The notes beneath the pieces are model-generated. The model saw nothing but the letters and a program-made list of their open reading frames with translations, was not told the DNA's origin and searched no databases. Shown in pieces: positions 7,061 to 15,184 of a stretch of 24,851 bases of DNA (position 1 is its first letter; each line of letters begins with the position of its first letter). The stretch lies in NCBI GenBank assembly GCA_002477955.1, contig DLLE01000001.1:1-24851 (forward strand). The letters are read 5' to 3'. The position numbers and the translations under genes are program-made. The stretch comes from Treponema sp. UBA7570 (GTDB lineage: Bacteria; Spirochaetota; Spirochaetia; Treponematales; Treponemataceae).

Positions 7061-7639
7061 ATGAAAGTTGTTTTGTTTAACGGCAGCCGGAAAGACAATG
7101 GCTGTACTTTTACAGCGTTGGATTTGGTAGCTAAGAGTCTTGAATTTGAAGGTATTGAAACAGAAATTTTGAATATCGGACGAAGAGTTTTTAATGGCGA
7201 AATTGAAGCTGTTGTAAAAACTGCTTCTGAAAAGGTTAAAAATGCTGACGGTTTTGTTTTTGGCTCTCCGGTTTATTGGGCTAGTCCTAGCGGCGAACTT
7301 GTTATGTTTATGGACAGACTCTGGGCTGCTGCCGGTGCGGATTTTAGATTTAAGCCTGCGGCTAGTGTTTCGACCTGCCGCCGTGCAGGAAATACTGCTA
7401 CTCTTGATGTTATAAATAAATATTTTGCTTATAGCGCAATGCCAATTGTTACTAGCTGCTATTGGAACGAAGTTCATGGAAAAACGCCGGAAGATGTTCT
7501 TAAAGACGAGGAAGGCGTTCAGACAATGACAATGCTTGGAAAAAATATGGCATGGATTTTAAAATCCATTGAAGCTGGCAAAAAGACTGTAAAACAGCCG
7601 GAATGGGTTGAAAAAGTTATGACAAATTTTATTCGTTAG
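7061..7639 (+). CDS. Flavodoxin-fold NAD(P)H-dependent FMN oxidoreductase
   Basis: This 192-residue protein has the FMN reductase/flavodoxin-like fold. The N-terminal MKVVLFNGSRKDNGCTFTAL is the phosphate-binding loop after the first beta strand, and FGSPVYWASPSGELVMFMDR is the flavin-binding loop characteristic of the NADPH-dependent FMN reductase family, around residues 64-83. Iron-sulfur flavoproteins of this size carry a compact cysteine motif after the second strand; here that stretch reads LNIGRRVFNGEI with no cysteine, so a plain FMN enzyme is likelier. The substrate is unknown (quinone, azo or nitro compound, or flavin). GGGAG 6 bases before the ATG supports the start. No membrane segment or signal is present. 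It stands alone between the tandem repeat and a second intergenic element, with AT-rich codon use unlike opp. Confidence 0.8.
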   Translation: MKVVLFNGSRKDNGCTFTALDLVAKSLEFEGIETEILNIGRRVFNGEIEAVVKTASEKVKNADGFVFGSPVYWASPSGELVMFMDRLWAAAGADFRFKPAASVSTCRRAGNTATLDVINKYFAYSAMPIVTSCYWNEVHGKTPEDVLKDEEGVQTMTMLGKNMAWILKSIEAGKKTVKQPEWVEKVMTNFIR

Positions 7640-7659
7640 CGGAAAAAAGCGTAAGGGAA

Positions 7660-7757
7660 TGGAAGGGCGGCAAAGCCGTTGCGGAACGTAGTGGAGCAAT
7701 GCAGGCGAAAGCCGGAACCCTGGAACTCCCGACGGCAACAAGTTGCCGGAACGCCCC
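7660..7757. repeat. Hairpin-rich intergenic element upstream of the GH43 gene
   Basis: The gap of 138 bases after the flavodoxin-fold gene is far GC-richer than its flanks. It contains three short hairpins: CGGC-AAA-GCCG (7668-7678), GGC-GAAA-GCC with a GNRA-type loop (7704-7713), and CGGCAAC-AA-GTTGCCG (7733-7748). It ends with TGCCGGAACGCC (7744-7755), an exact copy of a 12-mer in the oppA-oppB element. I read it as a second member of the same dispersed family. Confidence 0.55.
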
Positions 7758-7777
7758 AAAAACCGTAGAATTAAAAA

Positions 7778-9355
7778 ATGTATAAAAATCCGATTATTTT
7801 GTGTGATTATTCAGACCCAGATGTTATTCGGGCTGGTGGAAATTATTTTATGGTGGCTTCGAGCTTTAATTTTACGCCGGGGCTGCCGATTCTTTTTTCT
7901 AAAAACCTGGTTGACTGGAAGCTGATAAATTATGCTGCTAAAAACATTCCGCTTGAACAGTACAATTTTCCTCAAAATGCAAAAGGCATTTGGGCGCCTT
8001 CGTTTTCGTATTACAAGGGAATTTTTTATATAATCGTTGGTTTGCCTGATGAAGGAATTTTTTTAACTCAAACTGATGATATTTTTGGAAAATGGTCTCC
8101 GCTTAAATTGATTTATAAGGCGAAAGGTTTTATTGATCCGGCGCTTTTTTTTGATGATGATGGAAATGCTTATGTTTATCATGCCTATGCAAAAAGCCGG
8201 TGTGGTTTTAACAGCAGAATCGGGCTTTTAAGGTTTAATAAAGAACTTAAGGTCTGTGAAGGCGAGGATAAAATTATCTTTGACGGAACTAAAACTCAGC
8301 CGACGATGGAAGGGCCGAAAGTTTACAAGAGAAACGGATTTTATTATATTTTTGCGCCGGCTGGAGGAGTTGCGGAAGGATGGCAGACTGTTTTGCGTTC
8401 TAAAAATCCTGAAGGTCCGTGGGAAGAAAAAATTGTTTTGAAGGAAGGCGAGTCTGGAGTAAATGGACCGCATCAAGGCGCTTTTGTCGAAACTCCTTTT
8501 GGAGAAAACTGGTTTATTCATTTTCAAGACCGTGGAATTTTTGGAAGAATTGTCCATCTTGAACCGGTTTTGTGGAAAAATGACTGGCCTTTGATGGGAA
8601 CTTCTGTAAAAACAGGTCTTATGCCTGGAGAGCCGGTTTTAAAATTCAGGTCGCCGAAATTTAATATTCTAAAAAATTTGAAAAATCCTTTTAAGAAACC
8701 AGTCTGCGCTTTTGAAAATTGCGGTCTTGAATGGCAGTGGAGCGGAAATCATTCTGAAAAATTTGCAAAGGCTGAAAAGAGTTTTAATCCGGATGCGGAA
8801 AATTTTAGACTGGCTGTTTTGCATCGTGGTTCGAAAAATCAAAACGGTTTTCCAGTTTTATGGAATTCTTCAAATATTTTAACTCAAAAAATTCAGTATG
8901 AAAATTTTTATTTAAAAGCTGTTCTTGACGTAAGCAGTTTGCCAAATGGTTCTCGTGCGGGAATGATTTTTCTTGCAGATGAATACGCTTCTGTTGCGAT
9001 TGAAAAAACTGTTTTGGGTTTTGATTTTGTTTATTTAAAATCGAAAAACGAGGATTTGACGGACGAAACTAGAAGTGAATTTGAAGTTTATCGTGAACAC
9101 TTAAACTTGAAAAACGAAAATCAGCCGATAAAAATTCGAATGGATTTTATTTCGTTCAGTATATATTCTGGCGCGGTTCAGTTTACCGTGAAGACTGGAA
9201 GAGGCTTTAAAAATTCTTTTAAATGGAAAAGTGATTTTTTTACAACGGAAAGCGCGCACTGGGTTGGCGGCCGGTTCGGAATTTACGCGATAGGAAATGC
9301 AGAGGCTGACGAAAAAGGCAGCGCTTTGTTTAAGTCGATAAAAGTAAGACATTAA
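7778..9355 (+). CDS. Glycoside hydrolase family 43 beta-xylosidase / alpha-L-arabinofuranosidase
   Basis: This 525-residue enzyme has an N-terminal five-bladed GH43 propeller (about residues 1-300) and a C-terminal beta-sandwich (about 320-525) like that of long GH43 xylosidases. The catalytic triad is visible: Asp13 in YSDPDVIR (general base), Asp120 in GFIDPALFFDDDG (pKa modulator) and Glu168 in TMEGPKVYKRNG (general acid). It would release xylose or arabinose from plant-derived oligosaccharides; the split between the two activities cannot be read by eye. There is no signal peptide, so it acts in the cytoplasm on imported sugars, yet no sugar transporter is adjacent. The ATG at 7778 has no good Shine-Dalgarno, but the conserved NP-DYSDPD start just after it makes a much later start impossible. 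It converges on hrpB with a 10-base gap. Confidence 0.88.
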   Translation: MYKNPIILCDYSDPDVIRAGGNYFMVASSFNFTPGLPILFSKNLVDWKLINYAAKNIPLEQYNFPQNAKGIWAPSFSYYKGIFYIIVGLPDEGIFLTQTDDIFGKWSPLKLIYKAKGFIDPALFFDDDGNAYVYHAYAKSRCGFNSRIGLLRFNKELKVCEGEDKIIFDGTKTQPTMEGPKVYKRNGFYYIFAPAGGVAEGWQTVLRSKNPEGPWEEKIVLKEGESGVNGPHQGAFVETPFGENWFIHFQDRGIFGRIVHLEPVLWKNDWPLMGTSVKTGLMPGEPVLKFRSPKFNILKNLKNPFKKPVCAFENCGLEWQWSGNHSEKFAKAEKSFNPDAENFRLAVLHRGSKNQNGFPVLWNSSNILTQKIQYENFYLKAVLDVSSLPNGSRAGMIFLADEYASVAIEKTVLGFDFVYLKSKNEDLTDETRSEFEVYREHLNLKNENQPIKIRMDFISFSIYSGAVQFTVKTGRGFKNSFKWKSDFFTTESAHWVGGRFGIYAIGNAEADEKGSALFKSIKVRH

Positions 9356-9365
9356 AAATGTATAA

Positions 9366-11831
9366 TTAACTATTGGTCGTTAGTCTGTAATTCCAATTGT
9401 GTTTTGGATAACGGCCTTTCATTTCTTTGCAGATTTCTATCCAGGCGCCAGACCAAAAGTTTTCCAGATTGTCGGTGATTTGCAAAGGTCTGCGTGCTGG
9501 AGAAAGAAGCTTTAAAATTACAGGAATTCCTGAAATTTTTGGAGTTGAAAAACACCCGAAAATTTGTTGAATTATAATTTCGAGAATTGGAACAGCGTTT
9601 AACAAACGAACGTTAGCTAAATAACCGTCGATATTCAACATTTCTGAACTGATAAGCCGGCTTTCGTATTTTATTTTCGCTTTTTTTCCATTTTCGAGAA
9701 TAATTGATGAAGGAACAGAACTGTCGATTTTTGTTCCGTTCAAAAAATAAAAAAGAGCGTCAAAAACTATGTTTTCGTCAATTTTGCTGGAAGTTATAAA
9801 CGGCAAAAGCCAGGTTTCTGCGTTTTTTTGCAGAGATTCAATTTGTGTAAAAAGTTCCGTTTCAATATGGTTTGCATAAAATTGTGCTCGAAGCAGAAAG
9901 TCAAAAATTTTTTTATCAAATGGAAGAACCGAAAGACCGTTTTTTTGAATTTCTGAGCAAAGAGCCTTTCCAAAATCATGCGGAGAAACAGGCAATTTTT
10001 TTTCTTTTAGAAGGATTGCGCCATAATAGCTTTTTTGTGTTTTTTTGGCGGAAAAAGTTTTTTTGTCAAACTCCAGTTCTTCTGTTATTTCAGAATGATT
10101 TTTGAGCCAGTTTTCGAGCTGAATTGAGTCGATTTTTTCAAACGAATAAATTTTTCCTGTTGAGCTTCCTGCATTTACTTCCGGAGCAATGAGCCATTCC
10201 GGGCTTTCCTGATACGCTTTTGCAAGAACTGCTTTGCGGGCAGAGGGAAATTGATATAAAGTCTGCGCGGTGTTTTTTAAAAAAGATTGCTCTTCAATTG
10301 GCTGTTTTTTTCCGAGCCTGTCTGGAAATCCGGAGAGAAAAAGTTCTGTTTGTGAAAATTCTTCATATCCGCTTGGGCTTGAAGAAAAACCGCACTTTTC
10401 GATGCGTTTTTTTAATAGCGAAAGAAATTTTTTCTTTTGTTCTTCGTTTGCAGTTCCGTATTGGCTGAATTTTAGGACGAAATTTAAGGCTTCCTCAAGG
10501 TGGTTTGTTTTTTTTCCATAAAGGCTTGCACAGGCCAGCCGCGGTTCAATTCCGAGTTCGAGGGCAAATTTTCCATTTTGAGTGATTTTTTCGTTTTCTA
10601 AAAAGCCGAATTCTGTTAAAAGCATTGCCGCGGCGTTCCAGGCGGATTTTGACGGAGAATCCAGCCAGAAAAATGAATCTATTTTTGTTGAGCCCCATTT
10701 TGCACATTCAAGAACAAGAGAAGCAAGGTTGCACCGGAGAATTTCTGGTTGAATTTCGCTATTGAGAATGTCAAATTTGCTCCAAAGTCTGACGCAACGT
10801 CCGCTCATAAGTCTTCCGGCTCTTCCTGCTCTCTGGTCGGCGCTGAACTGGCTTGCTTTTTCGGTTACAAGTCTTTCCATTCCGAGAGAAACATTCATTT
10901 TGCTGATTCTTGAAAGCCCGCTGTCGATTACTGTTGTAACGCCTGGAACTGTCAAAGAGGTTTCTGCAATTGATGATGATAAAATTATTCGTCTTGGAGA
11001 AGAAATTGGAACTTCTGAGAGAATTTTTTTTTGTTCGGACAAAGGAACCGAAGAATGCAAGGTCAAAATTTCCGCTTCCGCTGAAGAAAGCGAATTTTCT
11101 AATTCTGAACGGAGCTTGTTGATTTCTGCAATTCCTGGAAGGAAAACGAGGATTGAGTCGGTTCTGTTTTGATTTTTGACTAACGGACATTTGTTTATTG
11201 GCTGCGAAATTTCATCTAAAACAGCATTTTTTACCGAAATTTTGTCTTTATAAACGATTTCTACCGGAAACTGTCTGCCAGGAATTTCCATAACCGGAGC
11301 GGCTGGCTGTGATAAAAATTCTGCAATTCTTTTTGAATTTATTGTTGCCGACATGATTATAACAAAAAGGTCGTCGCGCAGAGACATTGCTTCTTTTAAA
11401 AACGCAAGCGCGAGGTCCGCATGTACAGAACGTTCATGAAATTCGTCTATAACTACAACATTTGTATCTTCTAAAAGAGGATTATTTTGAAGACGGCGCG
11501 TTAAAATTGCTTCGGTTATAACCTCAAACCGGGTTTTTTGAGATATTTTGCTTTCTAAGCTCAATGTGTAGCCGACAGTTTCGCCTGTTTTTTCTCCGAT
11601 AAGAGAAGAAATTCTTTCTGCAAGAGCAACTGTTGCAAGCCGTCTTGGTTCGAGCATGAGGATTTTTCCGTTAAAATTTTCTAGAAGCGCGAGCGGAACT
11701 GCGGTTGATTTTCCTGCGGCGGTTTGTGCCGTTAAAACTAAAAATCTTGACGGAGAATTTTTTAAATTTTGGCAAATTTGCTCAAGGTAAGGAGTTATGG
11801 GAAGATTTTTAATTTTTTCGTTTATAAACAT
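9366..11831 (-). CDS. hrpB: ATP-dependent DEAH-box helicase HrpB
   Basis: This 821-residue protein has the usual HrpB length and order: RecA-like domain 1 with Walker A TAAGKST (residues 37-43), motif II DEFH (129-132) followed by ERS, and motif III SAT (151-153). RecA-like domain 2 carries motif VI, ADQRAGRAGR. A helicase-associated region and the long HrpB-specific C-terminus follow. HrpB is a cytoplasmic RNA-helicase-like NTPase whose physiological role is poorly defined. It starts 2 bases after the stop of the preceding ATPase gene, with AGGA about 11 bases upstream of the ATG, so it is probably translated from the transporter transcript. No functional link to peptide transport is known. 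Confidence 0.92.
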   Translation of the reverse strand: MFINEKIKNLPITPYLEQICQNLKNSPSRFLVLTAQTAAGKSTAVPLALLENFNGKILMLEPRRLATVALAERISSLIGEKTGETVGYTLSLESKISQKTRFEVITEAILTRRLQNNPLLEDTNVVVIDEFHERSVHADLALAFLKEAMSLRDDLFVIIMSATINSKRIAEFLSQPAAPVMEIPGRQFPVEIVYKDKISVKNAVLDEISQPINKCPLVKNQNRTDSILVFLPGIAEINKLRSELENSLSSAEAEILTLHSSVPLSEQKKILSEVPISSPRRIILSSSIAETSLTVPGVTTVIDSGLSRISKMNVSLGMERLVTEKASQFSADQRAGRAGRLMSGRCVRLWSKFDILNSEIQPEILRCNLASLVLECAKWGSTKIDSFFWLDSPSKSAWNAAAMLLTEFGFLENEKITQNGKFALELGIEPRLACASLYGKKTNHLEEALNFVLKFSQYGTANEEQKKKFLSLLKKRIEKCGFSSSPSGYEEFSQTELFLSGFPDRLGKKQPIEEQSFLKNTAQTLYQFPSARKAVLAKAYQESPEWLIAPEVNAGSSTGKIYSFEKIDSIQLENWLKNHSEITEELEFDKKTFSAKKTQKSYYGAILLKEKKLPVSPHDFGKALCSEIQKNGLSVLPFDKKIFDFLLRAQFYANHIETELFTQIESLQKNAETWLLPFITSSKIDENIVFDALFYFLNGTKIDSSVPSSIILENGKKAKIKYESRLISSEMLNIDGYLANVRLLNAVPILEIIIQQIFGCFSTPKISGIPVILKLLSPARRPLQITDNLENFWSGAWIEICKEMKGRYPKHNWNYRLTTNS

Positions 11832-11833
11832 TT

Positions 11834-12595
11834 TTATTCAATTCCTGCTGCCTGCAGAAGAGTTTTTGTGTACGGATTTTCCGGGTTTGACAGAAGCTCG
11901 TCGGTCGGCTTTTCTTCGACAATTTGACCTTTGTGCATAACGCCGATTCTGTCTGCCATGTAAGCGACAACGTTTAAATTATGACTTATAAAAAGATATG
12001 TCAAATTCATTGATTTTTGCATTGTCTTGAGAAGATTTAGGATTTGGGCTTGAATTAAAACGTCGAGTGCGCTTACACATTCATCGCAAATTACAAATTC
12101 CGGATTTAAAATCATTGCGCTGGCAATTGCAACTCGCTGCCTTTGTCCTCCAGAAAGCTGATGTGGAAATTTTTCGAGAGAATCTGGCGGAAGCCCGACT
12201 AAAGTGCGCATTTCGTTTATGATTTTGCTGCGTTCAAGTTTTGTTTTGCCGATTTTGTGAATTATTAGAGGTTCTTCGATTATTGATTTGATTTTCTTTT
12301 TTGGATTTAGCGAAGAATATGGATCCTGAAAGATTATTTGGCAGTGGCGCCGGAAATTTTTTTCATCTTTGACAGGGGTTCCTTCAAATAAAATTTCTCC
12401 GGAATCTGGTTTTTTAAGGGCGCAAATTAAGCTGCTTAAGGTTGATTTGCCGCAGCCGGATTCGCCGACCAGCCCGTAACATTCGCCTTTGTTTATTGAA
12501 AGATTTACGCCATTTACGGCATTTGTAATTCCGTTTTTTGTTGAGAAAGCTTTAAAAACATTTTTACATTCGATTATTTTTTGCGGATTATTCAT
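11834..12595 (-). CDS. Peptide/nickel-type ABC transporter ATP-binding protein (OppF/DppF-like)
   Basis: This is a 253-residue ATPase with Walker A GESGCGKST, Q-loop IIFQDPYSSLNP, signature LSGGQRQR, Walker B FVICDEC and switch LFISHNLNV. It is the second nucleotide-binding subunit of the minus-strand importer. It ends soon after NPENPYTKTLL, so it lacks the longer tail of the plus-strand OppF. The frame is open further upstream, but I place the start at 12595. There GGAG lies 9 bases before an ATG giving MNNPQKIIECKNV, and ATGAATAA overlaps the preceding gene by 8 bases, as in the other operon. Short paired ATPases also fit DppDF or NikDE; the ligand is not determined. Confidence 0.88.
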   Translation of the reverse strand: MNNPQKIIECKNVFKAFSTKNGITNAVNGVNLSINKGECYGLVGESGCGKSTLSSLICALKKPDSGEILFEGTPVKDEKNFRRHCQIIFQDPYSSLNPKKKIKSIIEEPLIIHKIGKTKLERSKIINEMRTLVGLPPDSLEKFPHQLSGGQRQRVAIASAMILNPEFVICDECVSALDVLIQAQILNLLKTMQKSMNLTYLFISHNLNVVAYMADRIGVMHKGQIVEEKPTDELLSNPENPYTKTLLQAAGIE

Positions 12596-13394
12596 TTTGC
12601 CATTCTCCGAAATGTACAGGAAGTTTTTCGTGGCGTTTTTTTGCATCTGGAATGGAATCTATGAGCGCCTTTGTATATGGGTGTTGGGGATTTTTTAATA
12701 TTTCTTCTGTTTTTCCTGTTTCTACGATTTTTCCTTTGTACATTATATAAATTCTTGAACAGAGTTTTTTTACAACTGTAAAATCGTGTGTTATTAAAAG
12801 AAGCGCCGTGTTAAATTCACTTTTTAAGTTCTGAATTATCGAAAGAATTTTATTTTGCGTTGAAACGTCCAGTGCGGTTGTCGGCTCGTCCGCAATTAAA
12901 AGCTCAGGATTTGTCATAAGCGCGCTTGCAATCATTACGCGCTGTCTCATTCCTCCTGAAAGCTCGTGCGGATAGCAGTTGAAAATTTTTTTTGTGTCTT
13001 CAAGTCCGGTCATTTTTGCAAGTTTTTCTGCCTGTTTTTGAGCCTCTTGCTTTGAAATTCCTTTTATAAGGGCTGATTCTTCTATTTGCTTGCCGATTTT
13101 TAAGAGCGGATTTAAACTTGTCATGGGTTCCTGGAAAATAATTGATTTATTTTTTCCGGTAAAAGTGATTGTTCCTTCAGTGATTTTTGCATTTTCCGGC
13201 AAAAGGTTCATTATGCTGAGAGAGGTTATTGTTTTTCCTGAACCGGATTCTCCGACGAGGGCGACAAATTCTCCGGGAAAAATTTCCAAATTTACGTTTT
13301 TTACTGCCGTAAAGTTTTTTTGCCTGGAGCAAAATTCAACTGACAAATTTTCTATTTTTAGCAAGGTTTTTTGTAAATTCATTTTATTTTCCAT
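12588..13394 (-). CDS. Peptide/nickel-type ABC transporter ATP-binding protein (OppD/DppD-like)
   Basis: This 268-residue ATPase has Walker A GESGSGKT, Q-loop IIFQEPMTSLNP, signature LSGGMRQR, Walker B LLIADEP with TTALDVSTQN, and switch LLITHDFTV. The protein ends about 20 residues after NPQHPYTKALID, so the extended oligopeptide tail seen in the plus-strand OppD is missing. The start at 13394 overlaps the upstream permease by 11 bases and has GGAAG 4-5 bases upstream. An ATG at 13382, just past that stop, with its own GGA-rich upstream sequence, is an equally possible start and would shorten the protein by four residues. Confidence 0.88.
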   Translation of the reverse strand: MENKMNLQKTLLKIENLSVEFCSRQKNFTAVKNVNLEIFPGEFVALVGESGSGKTITSLSIMNLLPENAKITEGTITFTGKNKSIIFQEPMTSLNPLLKIGKQIEESALIKGISKQEAQKQAEKLAKMTGLEDTKKIFNCYPHELSGGMRQRVMIASALMTNPELLIADEPTTALDVSTQNKILSIIQNLKSEFNTALLLITHDFTVVKKLCSRIYIMYKGKIVETGKTEEILKNPQHPYTKALIDSIPDAKKRHEKLPVHFGEWQNE

Positions 13395-14223
13395 TTACTT
13401 CCGAAATTCCATCGCCAATTAAATTTACGCCAAAAACAAGAATTATCAGAAAAATAAGCGGAAAAATAATTCCTGCTGGATTTGTAAAAATGTAATGCTG
13501 GGCGTCGTTCAACATTCTTCCAAAACTTGGGTATGGCGGACGGACTCCAAGTCCGAGGTAGCTTAAACCAGATTCATTCAAAATTGCCATTGAAAAACTC
13601 AAGGTTGCGGTTATGAGAAGGTCGCTTAAAATATTTGGTAAAATATGAATGTACATGATTCTGAAATTTCCAGCGCCGCGGGCTTTTGCGGATTGCACAA
13701 AAAGTGAATTTTTAAATTTGATGTAGCCGGAACGGGTGATTCTTGTAAAGCGGGGAATGCTCATAATGCAGAGAACCAGAATTGTAACTTTGATGTCCGG
13801 TTCAAAAACCGCGGCGAGCATCAAAGCCAAAAGAATTCCAGGAAAAGCCATTTGTGTGCTGACAAGCTTCATGATGATTGTGTCGGCAATTCCGCCAAAC
13901 CAGCCGCAGATTGAGCCTAGAACCAGTCCTGTAAAAAGTCCAAAAATCATTACAATAAAGCCGATTATGACAGAAATTCTCAGACCGACCATTATTCTGC
14001 TTAAAACATCGCGGCCAAGTGAGTCTGTTCCAAGAAGATGATGAAATGACGGCGGCTCAAGTTTTGCGGCGGCGTTTGTCAAATTTGGATCGTACGGAAG
14101 CCAAATTGTTCCTGCAAGCATGAATAGAATTATGAAAGAAAACATGCAAAAACCAGTTAAAAATGTTTTGTTTTTTAAGTATTTTGCCAGGTTTTCTTGA
14201 AGAATTTTCATATTTGAATTCAT
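13384..14223 (-). CDS. Peptide/nickel-type ABC transporter permease (OppC/DppC-like)
   Basis: This is a 279-residue membrane permease. One N-terminal helix is followed by a short external loop and HLLGTDSLGRDVLSRI, the GTDxxGRD motif of OppC/DppC/NikC proteins. Membrane helices and the EAA loop (SLFVQSAKARGAGNFRI) follow, with a C-terminal GVNLIGDGISEV. Unlike the plus-strand OppC it has no large insertion before the GTD motif. GAGG lies 9 bases before the ATG at 14223; a second ATG four codons later is possible. It begins 6 bases after the stop of the OppB-like gene. Confidence 0.9.
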   Translation of the reverse strand: MNSNMKILQENLAKYLKNKTFLTGFCMFSFIILFMLAGTIWLPYDPNLTNAAAKLEPPSFHHLLGTDSLGRDVLSRIMVGLRISVIIGFIVMIFGLFTGLVLGSICGWFGGIADTIIMKLVSTQMAFPGILLALMLAAVFEPDIKVTILVLCIMSIPRFTRITRSGYIKFKNSLFVQSAKARGAGNFRIMYIHILPNILSDLLITATLSFSMAILNESGLSYLGLGVRPPYPSFGRMLNDAQHYIFTNPAGIIFPLIFLIILVFGVNLIGDGISEVNGK

Positions 14224-14229
14224 TATTGG

Positions 14230-15153
14230 CTACCTCTCAAAATTCCTTGTCCTTGGGTCAATAATTGAATAAAGAATATCGACCGCAAAGTTGCAGGTCA
14301 AAGCCATTGCGGCAAGATAAACTGTCAGACCTTGCAGCAGCGGAAAATCTCTTGAAGAAATTGAATGAATTATAAGTTTTCCAATTCCTGGAAGAGAAAA
14401 AACATTTTCAATTATTATGCTTCCTCCAAAAATATCTGCGGTAATAAGACCGAGAGTTGTAATGGATGGGATGAGCGCGTTTCTGAGCACGTGGCGAACG
14501 ATAACCTGTTTTTCATTCAAACCTTTGCTTTTTGCCGTTCTTACATAATCCTGCTTTAACTCATTTTCCATGCTTGTTTTTATGTATCTTGCGAGAATTG
14601 AAGATGAGCCCAGCGAGATTGCCAGCGAAGGCAGAATAAGACTTTTTGGACCGTCAAAACCTACCGAAGGCAACATTTTTAATCCGACAGTAAAAATTAA
14701 AATCAAAATAAGGGCTGTGCAAAATGACGGCATTGAAACCCAAATTTGATTTAAGACAGAAAGACAGCGCCAGAGCTTTTTTTTTCTGTTGAGTGCAAAT
14801 GTAATTCCCAGAAAAGTGCCGATTGCAATGGTAAAGACAAGCGAAAGCAACGATAGAGACGCGGTAGTTTTGAGGGCACCTGCAATTAAAGAAGAAACGC
14901 TTTGGTTATATTTGTAGGAAATTCCAAGATTTCCGCAAAATGCTCCTTTTAGCCAGTTTGCATAGCGCAAGGGAAGGCTTTGATTTAGCCCAAGTTGAAG
15001 TTCAAGAGCTTCAATTTGAGTCTGGTCTGCGTCTGGTCCGAGAATTGCAAGCGCCGGATTGCCAGGAAGAAGCTGGAATGTAAGAAAAGTCACCAGGGTT
15101 ACAAGAAGAAGAGTCGTCATAAAGTCGATGAATTTTCTTACATAAAAGCTCAT
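14230..15153 (-). CDS. Peptide/nickel-type ABC transporter permease (OppB/DppB-like)
   Basis: This 307-residue permease opens with MSFYVRKFIDF and a membrane helix ending in LTFQLLPGNPA, the OppB/DppB N-terminal signature. Then come GNLGISYKY, five further helices, the EAA loop NELKQDYVRTAKSKGL and the C-terminal VDILYSIIDPRTR. The frame also has an ATG at 15192, but that lies inside the binding-protein gene. The ATG at 15153 is preceded by AAGGA at 7 bases and matches the family N-terminus, so I use it. The gap after the binding-protein gene is 31 bases. Confidence 0.9.
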   Translation of the reverse strand: MSFYVRKFIDFMTTLLLVTLVTFLTFQLLPGNPALAILGPDADQTQIEALELQLGLNQSLPLRYANWLKGAFCGNLGISYKYNQSVSSLIAGALKTTASLSLLSLVFTIAIGTFLGITFALNRKKKLWRCLSVLNQIWVSMPSFCTALILILIFTVGLKMLPSVGFDGPKSLILPSLAISLGSSSILARYIKTSMENELKQDYVRTAKSKGLNEKQVIVRHVLRNALIPSITTLGLITADIFGGSIIIENVFSLPGIGKLIIHSISSRDFPLLQGLTVYLAAMALTCNFAVDILYSIIDPRTRNFER

Positions 15154-15184
15154 TTTTTGTTCCTTTTTTTTGTCGAATAATATT

